Shown here: one piece after another, positions 26,006 through 38,010 of the stretch
How the letters are laid out: each line of letters begins with the position of its first letter
Numbering within the stretch: position 1 is the stretch's first letter
Source: Halorhabdus tiamatea SARL4B
Lineage (GTDB): Archaea > Halobacteriota > Halobacteria > Halobacteriales > Haloarculaceae
Length of the DNA stretch: 64,000 bases
Assembly (NCBI RefSeq): GCF_000470655.1
Contig: NC_021921.1
Span: 1-64,000, forward strand
Direction: 5' to 3'
The notes under the pieces: model-generated
Databases searched by the model: none
What the model was told of the DNA's origin: nothing
Seen by the model: only the letters and a program-made list of their open reading frames with translations
Position numbers and translations under genes: made by a program

Positions 26006-27822
26006 GGACTCACGCGAAATTCTCGACCACAACACGTTTGAAACGACCCGGCGTGGCTCCGTTTGTGAATCGTGTCATCGATCGGCTGGGGCTGAAAGAA
26101 CCGCGGCGAGCGCTCGCTCTTGTCGTGCTCGCCGCACTTGTTGCCCGGTTGGTTGCGCTCGATGTCCGGGTCGCCCACTGGGACGAGGCGCGGGTCGGGT
26201 ACTGGATCCTCCACACTGCCGACACGGGATGGTGGGAGTACCGGCCGATCATCCACGGCCCGTTCGTCCAGCACGTCACGCGCTGGACCTTCGCCGTTGC
26301 GGGCGTCTCGGACTTCACGATGCGACTGCCGGTAGCTCTGATCGGGTCGGCGCTCCCGGCGACGGCCCTGCTGTTCCGGTCGCGTTTGCGCGATGTCGAA
26401 ACCATCGCGCTCGGTGTCATTCTCGCGGCGAATCCACTCCTCCTCTACTACTCGCGGTTCATGCGCAGCGACCTGCCGCTGGCCGCATTCGCCTTCGTCA
26501 CGCTCGGTGCGATCGTGGCCGCGATCGATACGGATCGGCGGCGCTACCTTCACCTCGCTGCGATCGCGTTCGCGCTCGCACTGACGACCAAGGAGAATGC
26601 GGTCCTCTATCCCGTCTCCTGGCTTGGCGCGCTGACAATGCTCGCCGTTACCGCGGTGGTGATCGCCTATCGAGCGGGCGACGATCCGCTCGAGTCCGTG
26701 ACGAGGCCCGGGATCGCGGCGCTTCGGCGATTCCATTCGTGGCGCCGGACGCTACTCGTCCTCCCGGGAGAGATGCTCGTCGTGCTCGTGTTTTTCTACG
26801 CGCCGCGTTCACCGGAATCCGATGCCGGACTGTGGAGTGCGCTCGCCGATCCAGCGCTCTTGCCGGGGGTTGTTTGGGAGGCCACGATCGGGTCGGCGGC
26901 GGCCGTCGTTACCTGGGCGGCGCCGGACAAGCGCGCCCATCCGGACATATCGTCACTGGGTGACCTGGGACCGCTCCTTGTGTCGTACGCGCCCTTCTTC
27001 GCACACTTTCTCGCCGTGATCGCTGTCGCCGCCGCGGCGACCACAATCATGGCCCTGGCCGGGTTGCGGTGGCGTCGTCGCCCGATTGTAACGTTCTGTG
27101 GCTGGTGGGCGCTGTCGGGGGTTGTCGGCTACCCGTACGTCGCGGACATCAAGGCACCCTGGCTCGCAGTCCACGTCGTTGTCGCGCTGGCGATCCCCGC
27201 GGCTGTCGGGTTGGTCGTCGTCCACGATCGGTTGCGTCAGGCACGCCTTGACGGTCGAGACGTCGCGACCGTCGGACTGGCTGCCCTCCTCGTCACATCG
27301 GGCGTGTTCGTCGTGGGATCGAGCGCCGTCGTCACCTATCAGCAGCCGCCACACGGACTCAATATCGTCGCCCAGGGTGGGCAGCCTGGCGGGGACGTCC
27401 GCCCAGTCCTCGATAATATCCAGACGGTTGCCGGGGACGACGATATACCGGACGTGCTCTTCTACGGTGATCTCGCCGTCGACAACGAGTCATATAACGA
27501 TCGTTCGGGGGCCGCGGCCAACTGGTACTATCGCCTCCCATTGCCATGGTACACCGAGACTGCGAACGCGACCGTGATCAGCGCGCCGGACCTCGAATCG
27601 CTTCCGGCCGATCCGCCGCCGATCGTGATCGCCAACAGCACGTATCGCGGGGATCTCGAGGCTGAACTTCCTGGATACAGCGTTCGTGAAACCGCTATCG
27701 TGTTACGTCCTCAGCCGGTAGCGCTTCGAGCGTTCGGGTTCTCCTATCAACTCAAGGGTAAGACATACGTGTTCTTCGTCGATCAGGAAGCGGTCGCTGG
27801 GGCAGTCAGCGACGACGGCTGA
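26002..27822 (+). CDS. agl23: Agl23-like flippase-associated membrane protein (GT-C fold)
   Basis: This 606-aa polytopic protein matches the TIGR03663 family (flippase activity-associated protein Agl23), related to PMT/GT39 glycosyltransferases. The first luminal loop carries HWDEARVGYW (about residues 53-62), where GT-C enzymes keep an acidic catalytic residue. LLYYSRFMRSDLPL and ALTTKENAVLYP are family-like. It has about 11 helices and a C-terminal luminal domain. In haloarchaea this family is linked to protein N-glycosylation across the membrane. The ATG overlaps the stop of the small upstream gene. Confidence 0.85.
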   Translation: MRTHAKFSTTTRLKRPGVAPFVNRVIDRLGLKEPRRALALVVLAALVARLVALDVRVAHWDEARVGYWILHTADTGWWEYRPIIHGPFVQHVTRWTFAVAGVSDFTMRLPVALIGSALPATALLFRSRLRDVETIALGVILAANPLLLYYSRFMRSDLPLAAFAFVTLGAIVAAIDTDRRRYLHLAAIAFALALTTKENAVLYPVSWLGALTMLAVTAVVIAYRAGDDPLESVTRPGIAALRRFHSWRRTLLVLPGEMLVVLVFFYAPRSPESDAGLWSALADPALLPGVVWEATIGSAAAVVTWAAPDKRAHPDISSLGDLGPLLVSYAPFFAHFLAVIAVAAAATTIMALAGLRWRRRPIVTFCGWWALSGVVGYPYVADIKAPWLAVHVVVALAIPAAVGLVVVHDRLRQARLDGRDVATVGLAALLVTSGVFVVGSSAVVTYQQPPHGLNIVAQGGQPGGDVRPVLDNIQTVAGDDDIPDVLFYGDLAVDNESYNDRSGAAANWYYRLPLPWYTETANATVISAPDLESLPADPPPIVIANSTYRGDLEAELPGYSVRETAIVLRPQPVALRAFGFSYQLKGKTYVFFVDQEAVAGAVSDDG

Positions 27823-27877
27823 GCGGTAGGGGTACGATATTCGAAATCAAACTTCGAGGATCGTAACCTTTCGCCGG

Positions 27878-27885
27878 GTTTATTA
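27878..27885 (+). promoter_or_regulatory. TATA box of carB
   Basis: GTTTATTA is centred about 28 nt before the carB ATG at 27910, the spacing of a leaderless haloarchaeal promoter. Confidence 0.6.
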
Positions 27886-27909
27886 CGATGAGCGAACTCC
27901 GAATGCACA

Positions 27910-31143
<3,234 letters not shown>

Positions 31144-31149
31144 CGGGCA

Positions 31150-31671
31150 ATGGATAGAAGCGAACGGGCACTTTCGTCGCTGCTCGGCGAGGAAGAGCCC
31201 CTTCGGGAGACGTGGAGAGTCGATACGGTGACTCGCGGGTTCGAGTTCTCCCCACCGGGGCTCGGCGGGAGCGAGACCGTCGGTCTGACCGACCAGCGCC
31301 TCGTCTGGCTCGACGACGAACTCGAGACGGTCGACCTGGCGGACGTCACGTCCGTCGGCATCAACTCCGTCGGCCAGTCGCCGACCTCGATGTTGCTCGT
31401 GGTCGGCCCCATCGCGGTCGTCTTCGGTGTGATCACTTCCCTCCTCCTCTGGCTGTTCACATCCCTCCCGTCGATAGTGACGCTTGCACCGGTCGGACTC
31501 GGGGTGCTCGCCCTCGTCGCCGCGTTCGTCGGGTCGCGGTTCCAGGACCCAGCGGACGTCGAACGCCAGTACTACCTCGACGTAAAAACCGTCGAGACGA
31601 CGATACAGGTGTACGCGACGGAGTCGACCGTCAGGGCGATGAACGAACGCGTCTCCGCGGCTCTCGAGTGA
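31150..31671 (+). CDS. Membrane protein with PH-like N-terminal domain
   Basis: This 173-aa protein begins 6 bp after the carB stop. The N-terminal ~75 residues form a beta-rich domain of the bacterial/archaeal PH type (LTDQRLVWLDDELETVDLADVTSVG). Two helices follow (SMLLVVGPIAVVFGVITSLLL, LAPVGLGVLALVAAFVGS), then a second short soluble stretch. The function is unknown; the tight link to carB may be only transcriptional. Confidence 0.75.
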   Translation: MDRSERALSSLLGEEEPLRETWRVDTVTRGFEFSPPGLGGSETVGLTDQRLVWLDDELETVDLADVTSVGINSVGQSPTSMLLVVGPIAVVFGVITSLLLWLFTSLPSIVTLAPVGLGVLALVAAFVGSRFQDPADVERQYYLDVKTVETTIQVYATESTVRAMNERVSAALE

Positions 31672-31740
31672 GTGTCCCCCGGGTCGGGTTAGGAAGCGCC
31701 GACCGGCAAACACTTGCCCCCCTCGGTCGATAGCCGACGT

Positions 31741-32637
31741 ATGAGCGACGTGGACTTCTCGGCCGAGAAGTACGAGAAACACCGGCAAGCAGGCGAGATT
31801 CTCGCAGACGTGCGCGAGCAGGCACGCGAGCGCGTTGAAGTCGGCGCGAGCCACCTCGAACTCGTCGAGTGGATCGAAGACCAGATTATCGAACAGGGTG
31901 GGAAACCGGCTTTTCCGGTCAACGTCAGTATCGACGAGGAGGCCGCTCACGCGACCCCGGCGATCGACGACGGGTCGACCTTCGGCGAGGAAGTCGTCAC
32001 GATCGACATCGGCGTGAGCGTCGACGGCTGGCTCGCGGACTCCGCGGTGACGATCGACCTCGCGGGCCAGGACCAACTCGTCGAGGCCTCCGAGGAGGCC
32101 CTCGATGCGGCCCTCGAACTCGTCGAACCTGGGATCGAGACCGGTGAGATCGGGCGGGTCGTCGAGGAGACGATCGACGGCTACGGCTTCAACCCGGTGG
32201 TCAACCTCACCGGCCACGGCCTCGGCCACTACGAACAACACACCAGCCCGAACATCCCGAACCGTGCCGTCGATCAGAGCGTCACACTCGAAGCGGGCGA
32301 CGTCGTCGCGGTCGAACCGTTCGTCACCGACGGCGCTGGCAAAGTCCGGGAGGGCAGCGACGAGGAGATTTTCGCGCTCGATCGGGAGGGATCGGTCCGG
32401 GATCGCCAGGCTCGCCAGGCCCTCGAACAGATCACCGAGGAGTTCAAGACGCTCCCCTTCGCGACCCGGTGGCTCGACGTCAAACGTCCCTCAATGGCGC
32501 TCCAGCGGCTGAAACAGCAGAGCATCGTCCACGGGTATCCCGTGCTCAAGGAGGCCGACGGGACGTACGTCAGCCAGACGGAGCACACGATTATCGTGAC
32601 CGAGGACGGATGTGAGGTCACGACGCGACGCCGGTAG
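31741..32637 (+). CDS. map: Methionine aminopeptidase, type II
   Basis: The ATG at 31741 gives 298 aa. It is an M24 peptidase: FPVNVSIDEEAAH, the metal ligands in DIGVSVDGWLADSAVT (two Asp), HGLGHYEQH (His) and the C-terminal TEHTIIVTEDGCEV (Glu and the last ligand region). The ~60-residue helical insertion before the last ligands is the type II hallmark, as in all archaea. It removes the initiator Met from nascent proteins. Confidence 0.95.
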   Translation: MSDVDFSAEKYEKHRQAGEILADVREQARERVEVGASHLELVEWIEDQIIEQGGKPAFPVNVSIDEEAAHATPAIDDGSTFGEEVVTIDIGVSVDGWLADSAVTIDLAGQDQLVEASEEALDAALELVEPGIETGEIGRVVEETIDGYGFNPVVNLTGHGLGHYEQHTSPNIPNRAVDQSVTLEAGDVVAVEPFVTDGAGKVREGSDEEIFALDREGSVRDRQARQALEQITEEFKTLPFATRWLDVKRPSMALQRLKQQSIVHGYPVLKEADGTYVSQTEHTIIVTEDGCEVTTRRR

Positions 32638-32661
32638 ACGGCCGGCGCAGAAACGACCCCG

Positions 32662-32862
32662 TCACGCGTCGTTCATCCGACGCTCGGCCCGTCGACCGCA
32701 GACGCGACAGACGGCGACGCGATACGGCTCCCGCGAGTAGGCGGCGTTGTCCGAGTCCTCGTTTTCAGTCAGCAACGTGATCGAGACGTCGTGAGGCTGG
32801 TCCGACCCACACGACGGACAGTATTCGGTGCGACTGTTGTCCGTGCGACCTGTCGTCGCCAT
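32662..32862 (-). CDS. Small zinc-ribbon protein
   Basis: The ATG at 32862 gives 66 aa. Two CxxC knuckles (CPSCGSDQPH near residues 15-18 and CRVCGRR near 54-57) form a probable zinc ribbon. A TATA box lies 28 nt upstream of this ATG and rules out the longer frame. It is conserved in haloarchaea; a nucleic-acid or translation role is likely for zinc ribbons but unproven. Confidence 0.8.
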   Translation of the reverse strand: MATTGRTDNSRTEYCPSCGSDQPHDVSITLLTENEDSDNAAYSREPYRVAVCRVCGRRAERRMNDA

Positions 32863-32887
32863 ACCGGAACGACGACCGCAGGGCACT

Positions 32888-32896
32888 TTTAATAAG
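32888..32896 (-). promoter_or_regulatory. TATA box of the zinc-ribbon gene
   Basis: On the minus strand the sequence TTATTAAAA is about 28 nt before the ATG at 32862, consistent with a leaderless transcript. Confidence 0.5.
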
Positions 32897-33156
32897 GTAG
32901 TCGTTCGGACCGTTTATCCGGGGACAGTGACGGAATTTCCGAATTAATGCCTAAAACCTACGGAGAGAGTTTATGGAAACATCTCTGTCAGTTTCATAGC
33001 TAAACGATCCGACAACGGCCAATATCTTTAAATACCAGAGTCGATCCCTCGCTTTCGAAGATCGTTCTCACGAGACACTCCTGATTCGTGTCGAGCTACT
33101 GGCGGAGGCCCGTTGGCTCGGAAGCTTCTTTGAGACCCAGCGGCGAGTGTCTCAGC
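32897..33156 (+). other. 260-bp non-coding interval with long HIT leader
   Basis: No convincing reading frame is present. The left part is AT-richer than average. A TATA-like TTTAAATA at 33027-33034 lies 122 nt before the HIT gene start, which predicts a 5' leader of about 95-100 nt rather than a leaderless transcript. Confidence 0.4.
33027..33034 (+). promoter_or_regulatory. TATA box upstream of HIT gene
   Basis: TTTAAATA is a strong haloarchaeal TATA-like sequence. Its distance to the ATG at 33157 (122 nt) implies a leader RNA, or an earlier unrecognised transcript. Confidence 0.4.
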
Positions 33157-33699
33157 ATGGACCAGGTGTTCGCGCCGTGGCGCATCGAGTGGGTCGAACG
33201 CTCCGGGAAGAACCCGGACGTCGAGGAGTGCGTCTTCTGTGAACTTCCCGAGTGGGACGACGACCGTGAGAATCGTCTCCTCGCCGAAAACGACCACGCC
33301 TACGTCCTGCTCAACAACTATCCGTACAACCCCGGCCACGCGATGGTGATTCCGCGCGCGCACTCGGGGGCCTACGGCGACCTCGACGACGCGGCGCTCC
33401 TGGACCACGCCCACCTCAAACAGCGCACGATCGACGCGATGGACGCCGCGTTCGATCCCGACGGCTACAACGTCGGGCTGAATTTGGGGGGCAGCGCCGC
33501 CGGCGGCTCGATCGACGACCACCTCCACACTCACGTCGTCCCGCGCTGGTCGGGCGACAACAACTTCATGGCGGTGATCTCCGACACGAAAGTCATCGTC
33601 GAGGCGCTCGAGGATTCATACGACCGACTCCACGACGCCTTCGCCGACCAATCCGGCGCAACCGTCACCGATTCCGACGACGCCGTTTCGTTTTCGTGA
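33157..33699 (+). CDS. HIT-family nucleotide hydrolase/transferase
   Basis: The ATG at 33157 gives 180 aa. The N-terminal CVFCELPEWDDDREN has the CxxC-type metal pair of AP4A-hydrolase-like HIT proteins, LLNNYPYNPGHAMVIPRAH is the nucleotide-binding strand, and HLHTHVVPRW is the catalytic HIT triad. It probably acts on dinucleoside polyphosphates or AMP adducts. Monocistronic. Confidence 0.9.
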   Translation: MDQVFAPWRIEWVERSGKNPDVEECVFCELPEWDDDRENRLLAENDHAYVLLNNYPYNPGHAMVIPRAHSGAYGDLDDAALLDHAHLKQRTIDAMDAAFDPDGYNVGLNLGGSAAGGSIDDHLHTHVVPRWSGDNNFMAVISDTKVIVEALEDSYDRLHDAFADQSGATVTDSDDAVSFS

Positions 33700-33738
33700 T
33701 CCGGGTGTCGCCGTTCACTCGCGCCGTCGCGCAGTCGA

Positions 33739-33882
33739 TCACAGTCCCTGGTCGGTGAAACGGCCCTCCTGCTCGTAGATGGAGACCAGTTCCTCGAAGA
33801 ACTCTTCGATCGTCTCGTCGTCTTCGAGGTGGGTCTGGACGCGTTCGACGAACTCCTCGTCGAGTTCGATTGTGTGTGCCAT
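33739..33882 (-). CDS. 47-aa acidic helical protein, antitoxin-like
   Basis: An ATG at 33882 opens a 47-residue frame (MAHTIELDEEFVERVQTHLE, ending RFTDQGL) with a TATA-like box 29 nt upstream. The start MxxTIxLDEEF is typical of small RelB/DUF-type antitoxins and ribbon-helix-helix proteins. No toxin gene is adjacent; both neighbours are housekeeping genes. It may be an orphan antitoxin or a stand-alone small regulator. Convergent with the HIT gene. Confidence 0.7.
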   Translation of the reverse strand: MAHTIELDEEFVERVQTHLEDDETIEEFFEELVSIYEQEGRFTDQGL

Positions 33883-33907
33883 TATATAGCGTACTGTTCC
33901 TCGTTCC

Positions 33908-33914
33908 TTATAGA
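33908..33914 (-). promoter_or_regulatory. TATA box of the 47-aa gene
   Basis: Minus-strand CTATAAG lies about 29 nt before the ATG at 33882, as expected for a leaderless transcript. Confidence 0.5.
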
Positions 33915-34005
33915 TATCGACCAGATCACTGAGGGCTGCTGGCCACTGTCAGGACCGACTCCCAACACGAAGTCACTTTAGGGACGGCTCACCAACTCAG
34001 CGGCG

Positions 34006-35001
34006 ATGACCCGCCGCCGGACGCTCCGTCGCGTCGGCCTGTTGCTGTTCGGAGCGAACGTGATTCTCTTTCTCGCGAAAGGCGTCGTCGCCCTCGAGAC
34101 GGGCAGTCTCGCCGTCCAGTCCGAGGCGATCAACAGTCTCGCCGACTCCGTCTATTCGCTGGTGATCGTCGGCGGGCTCTACCTCACCACCCAGCCGCCG
34201 GACTTCGAGCACCCCCACGGCCACGAGCGGATCGAGCCGTTCGTCTCGCTGTTCGTCGCCGCCGGCATCTTCGTCGCCGGCGGGGCGGTGATCTATCAAT
34301 CCGGGACGGCGCTGCTCGCTGGGGACGTCACGGCGCTTCAGAGCCCGGCTGCGATCGGGGTCCTCGTCGTCTCGATCGGTGCGAAGCTCGCGCTGTATCG
34401 GTACTGTCTGGCCGTCGGACGCGCCCGGAACTCACCCGCGCTGGTCGCGACCGCCATGGACAACCGCAACGACGTGCTGACCGCCGGGGCCGCCCTCGTC
34501 GGCGTCGTCGGCGCAGCGCTGGGGGCACCGATCCTCGACCCGCTGGCCGCCCTCGTGGTCGCCGTTGGCATCCTTCACACCGGCGTCGACGTCGTCAGGG
34601 ACAACGTCAACTACCTCGTCGGGGCAGCCCCGCCCGAGGAACTTCGCGAGGAGATACTCAAGACGGCGCTCGCACACCCTGACGTCGAGGGTGCACACGA
34701 CGTCATCGCCCACTACGTCGGCCCGGAGATCGACGTGAGCCTCCACGTCGAAATCGAGGGCCACCGGACGCTCCGGGAGGCCCACGACATCGAGTCGGCG
34801 GTCGTCGAGTCTGTCGGCGACCTCGACGAAGTCGACGACGTTTTCGTCCACGTCGACCCTCGAGAACTCGGTGAATGGAAAGACGACCCTATCGTCGACC
34901 GATACGCGGGGACCGGTCACGACACCGCCGGTCCAGCCGAGACTGAGACCGACGCCCAAGACGAGACTGCGGCTGACTCGACTCGTACCGACGACACCTG
35001 A
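34006..35001 (+). CDS. Cation diffusion facilitator (Zn2+/Mn2+/Fe2+ efflux)
   Basis: The 331-aa product has about six helices, with ligand pairs in helix 2 (NSLADSVYSL) and helix 5 (AMDNRNDVL), plus HPHGHERIEPF between helices 2 and 3, the CDF hallmark. A cytoplasmic metal-binding domain (residues ~210-290) is followed by a Thr/Asp/Glu-rich tail. It exports divalent metal in exchange for protons. The divergent/convergent neighbours give no hint on the metal. Confidence 0.9.
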   Translation: MTRRRTLRRVGLLLFGANVILFLAKGVVALETGSLAVQSEAINSLADSVYSLVIVGGLYLTTQPPDFEHPHGHERIEPFVSLFVAAGIFVAGGAVIYQSGTALLAGDVTALQSPAAIGVLVVSIGAKLALYRYCLAVGRARNSPALVATAMDNRNDVLTAGAALVGVVGAALGAPILDPLAALVVAVGILHTGVDVVRDNVNYLVGAAPPEELREEILKTALAHPDVEGAHDVIAHYVGPEIDVSLHVEIEGHRTLREAHDIESAVVESVGDLDEVDDVFVHVDPRELGEWKDDPIVDRYAGTGHDTAGPAETETDAQDETAADSTRTDDT

Positions 35002-35122
35002 CCGGACACCTTCGGCGACGGTTGATCTATATTCTTCTTCAAAAAGCGGATTTCGAAACCCAATCGTCGACAAACGGCCAAACATTCATTAGTAATTCTC
35101 CCGAAGGTCGAACTGTCGTACT

Positions 35123-35890
35123 ATGGCCCTACTAGAGAACGACGTCGCAGTCGTCACCGGCGGATCGAGCGGCATCGGCCGAAACATCTGTGAGACCTTC
35201 GCCTCGGAGGGCGCGTCGATCGTGGTCGCCGACATCCGGGAGGAACCCCGGAGCGGCGGCACGCCGACCCACGAACTCGTCGCCGCGGAGTACGGCGTCG
35301 ACGCGACGTTCGTCGAGTGTGACGTCTCCGAGAAGGCAGATCTGGAGTCGGCTGCCGAAGCCGCCGAGGATCTCGGTGGACTCGACGTGTGGGTCAACAA
35401 CGCCGGCATCTTCCGCGGCGAAGAGTTCACCGAGGTCACCGAAGACGAACTCGATCAGATGCTCGATATCAACGTCAAAGGCACGTACTTCGGGGCCCAG
35501 GTCGCCATCGAGGCGATGGTCGAGAACGGCGGTGGCAGTCTGATCAACCTCTCGAGCGTGGCTGGACTCGAAGGGTCGGGCGACTTCGTCTCCTACTGCA
35601 CGTCGAAGGGCGGCGTCCGGCTGATGACCTACTCGCTCGCGGACAAGTACGGCCCGGAAGGCGTCCGGGTCAACGCGATCCACCCCGGTGTGATCGAGAC
35701 GGAGATGGTGACCGACGACGTGCCGATCATCGGCGGTGAGGGCGAGGAGGCCTTCCGTCAGCAGGTCCCGCTGCGTCGTTTCGGCGTACCCCAGGACATC
35801 GGGAGCGCCGCGCTCTTCCTCGCCAGCGACATGAGCAGCTACGTCAACGGCGAGTCCCTCGTCGTCGACGGCGGCCAGACCAACACCTGA
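35123..35890 (+). CDS. Short-chain dehydrogenase/reductase
   Basis: The product is 255 aa. The classical SDR motifs are GGSSGIGRNI (TGxxxGxG) near residue 13, VNNAG near 90, Ser at SSVAG, YCTSKGG as YxxxK, and IHPGVIETEM. The C-terminus ends SLVVDGGQTNT. It is probably NAD-dependent (an Asp, VVADIREE, follows strand 2). The natural substrate (sugar, polyol or alcohol) cannot be told. Confidence 0.92.
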   Translation: MALLENDVAVVTGGSSGIGRNICETFASEGASIVVADIREEPRSGGTPTHELVAAEYGVDATFVECDVSEKADLESAAEAAEDLGGLDVWVNNAGIFRGEEFTEVTEDELDQMLDINVKGTYFGAQVAIEAMVENGGGSLINLSSVAGLEGSGDFVSYCTSKGGVRLMTYSLADKYGPEGVRVNAIHPGVIETEMVTDDVPIIGGEGEEAFRQQVPLRRFGVPQDIGSAALFLASDMSSYVNGESLVVDGGQTNT

Positions 35891-35975
35891 TTCAGTCCCT
35901 TCGCCTCAGTCACGGCCCGCATCGACACCAACGACGGACCAGCCGTTTTTTACCGGCCCCGGAAGAGCTAGACAC

Positions 35976-37358
35976 ATGGACGAACCGATCGAGTTCGGAA
36001 CGGATGGCTGGCGGGCAGAGCTTTCGGAGTTTACGACGCCGCGTGTCCGTATGGTCGCACAGGGAATCGCCGACTATCTCAGAGAGGAAGCCGATCACGC
36101 CGGCGATACCGTCGCCGTCGGCTACGACGCCCGCGAGACCTCCCCCGGGTTCGCGGCCGACGTCACGGAGGTGCTGACGTCCAACGGGTTCAACGTCCTG
36201 CTCGCCGATCGGGACTGTCCGACCCCGATCACGGCCTGGACGATCAAGAACCGGGGGCTTGCAGGGGCCGTCGCGATCACTGCCTCACACAATCCGCCGG
36301 AGTACAACGGCATCAAATTCATCCCCGACGACGGCGCGCCCGCGCTTCCAGCGGTGACCGAGGCCATCGAATCGCACCTGCGCGAACCCGATCCACTCCC
36401 ACCGGAGGAACACGGCGTCCACCGGGAGGACGACTTCGTCGAACCGTACTTCGAGAACGCCATCGTGATGGTCGACGCCCACCTCACGGACCTGACTGTC
36501 GTCTACGACGGGATGCACGGCAGCGGTCGCGGCGTGACCGACGAACTCCTGGAACTGGCGAAAGCGACGGTCCACCGTCGGCGGTGTGACTACGACCCGA
36601 CCTTCGGCGGAACGCCGCCCGAACCGTCGGCCGAGAACCTCGAAGGGCTCGTCGAGGCCGTCGAGGAACACGATGCCGACATCGGGATCGCCAACGACGG
36701 CGACGCCGACCGCATCGCCGTGGTCACGCCCGAACGCGGGTTCCTGAACGAGAACCTGTTTTTCGCCGCGCTGTACGACTATCTCCTCGAATTCAACGAC
36801 GGGCCGGCAGTTCGGTCGGTTTCGACGACATTCCTGATCGACCGCATCGCCGAGGCCCACGGCGAAGCAGTCTACGAGACCCCGGTCGGGTTCAAGTGGA
36901 TCGCCCAGGCGATGGGCGAACACGACGCCCTGATCGGCGGCGAGGAGAGCGGCGGCTTCTCGATCCGGGACCACGTCCGCGAGAAAGACGGTGTGTTGAT
37001 GGCGCTGCTGGCAGCCGTCATGACGGCCGAACGGCCGATCGACGACCGGATCGACGATATTCTGGACACCTACGGCGAGATCTACCAGGACCGCCGGAGC
37101 ATCGACTGCCCGGATGATCGCAAGGAACCCGTCGTCGCCGACCTCTCGACACAGCTCCCCGACAGCGTCGCGGGCCTCGACGTCGAGGACGTCAACGACG
37201 TCGACGGGTTCAAGATCCTGCTCGAGGACGGCTCCTGGCTGCTCGTCCGACCGAGCGGGACGGAGCCGAAACTCCGCGTGTACGCGGAATCGAGCAGCCA
37301 GGAACGGATCGAAACGCTGCTGGATGCGGGTGTCGACCTGGTCGAACCGCTCGTCTGA
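35976..37358 (+). CDS. Phosphoglucomutase/phosphomannomutase family enzyme
   Basis: This 460-aa alpha-D-phosphohexomutase has the active-site serine in TASHNPPEYNG, the Mg2+ loop NDGDADRIAVV, the sugar-binding GEESGGFSIRD and the phosphate-binding RPSGTEPKLRVY. It interconverts hexose 1- and 6-phosphates (or glucosamine phosphates) for glycan precursors. It is 85 bp after the SDR gene. Confidence 0.93.
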   Translation: MDEPIEFGTDGWRAELSEFTTPRVRMVAQGIADYLREEADHAGDTVAVGYDARETSPGFAADVTEVLTSNGFNVLLADRDCPTPITAWTIKNRGLAGAVAITASHNPPEYNGIKFIPDDGAPALPAVTEAIESHLREPDPLPPEEHGVHREDDFVEPYFENAIVMVDAHLTDLTVVYDGMHGSGRGVTDELLELAKATVHRRRCDYDPTFGGTPPEPSAENLEGLVEAVEEHDADIGIANDGDADRIAVVTPERGFLNENLFFAALYDYLLEFNDGPAVRSVSTTFLIDRIAEAHGEAVYETPVGFKWIAQAMGEHDALIGGEESGGFSIRDHVREKDGVLMALLAAVMTAERPIDDRIDDILDTYGEIYQDRRSIDCPDDRKEPVVADLSTQLPDSVAGLDVEDVNDVDGFKILLEDGSWLLVRPSGTEPKLRVYAESSSQERIETLLDAGVDLVEPLV

Positions 37359-37394
37359 GACGCTGCAGACGCAGAGCAGTCGAATAGGACTCTG

Positions 37395-37844
37395 TCACTC
37401 GTTCTCGACGTCGAGATGTCGACAGTGCTTTGCCTCGGGGTCGTAGCAGTCCGGACACTCGGGGCGGCGCTCCACGTATCGGGTCAACCGGGTGGCGACG
37501 TCGTCGCTGAGGGCGTGCTCGAGCCGACACGCCTCGTCGTGAAATCCTTCGGTCACGTCCAGTCCCTCGACGAGGAACCGCTCGATGAGACAGTGTTTCG
37601 CGAGGAGATCGCGAGCCTGCTCGGTCCCTTCCTCGGTGAGTTCTGCGCCCCGTCGTTTCTTGTATTCGAGCAGCCCCTGGTCCTGCAGTCGCGAGAGCAT
37701 CTGGGTCACGCTCGGTGGCGAGACGTCGAGTCGGTCGGCGATGGCCCCCGTCCGCGCCGGGTCGCCGTCCCGCGAGAGGAGGTAGATCTCCTTGAGATAC
37801 ATCTCCACACTCTCGCTCGTGGCGGATTCGCTGTGATGGCTCAC
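37395..37844 (-). CDS. DtxR/MntR-family metal-dependent repressor
   Basis: The GTG at 37844 gives 149 aa. The N-terminal winged helix (SATSESVEMYLKEIYLLSR, DRLDVSPPSVTQMLSRLQDQG) and the dimerisation domain with metal ligands (HCLIERFLVEGLD, HDEACRLEHALSDD) are those of DtxR/IdeR/MntR proteins. A C-terminal Cys/His tail (CPDCYDPEAKHCRH) is an extra, possible additional metal site common in haloarchaeal members. It senses Fe2+ or Mn2+. The longer frame to 37931 lies in the promoter region. It is convergent with the phosphohexomutase gene. Confidence 0.9.
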   Translation of the reverse strand: MSHHSESATSESVEMYLKEIYLLSRDGDPARTGAIADRLDVSPPSVTQMLSRLQDQGLLEYKKRRGAELTEEGTEQARDLLAKHCLIERFLVEGLDVTEGFHDEACRLEHALSDDVATRLTRYVERRPECPDCYDPEAKHCRHLDVENE

Positions 37845-37975
37845 GGTGACAACAGGTATCGGACCGACCAAGAAATACTCACCGCTCCGAACAGTCCGGC
37901 CCAACTCCCGCCGACGGCTCCGTCGGGACACCCGCCCACACCGAGATATTACTCAGGCGCATTTCTACGAATAGG

Positions 37976-37983
37976 AAATATTA
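37976..37983 (+). promoter_or_regulatory. TATA box of the methionine synthase operon
   Basis: AAATATTA is centred about 31 nt before the ATG at 38011. Confidence 0.55.
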
Positions 37984-38010
37984 AGCCTCGTCATTTCTTA
38001 CGCCGGGGTA

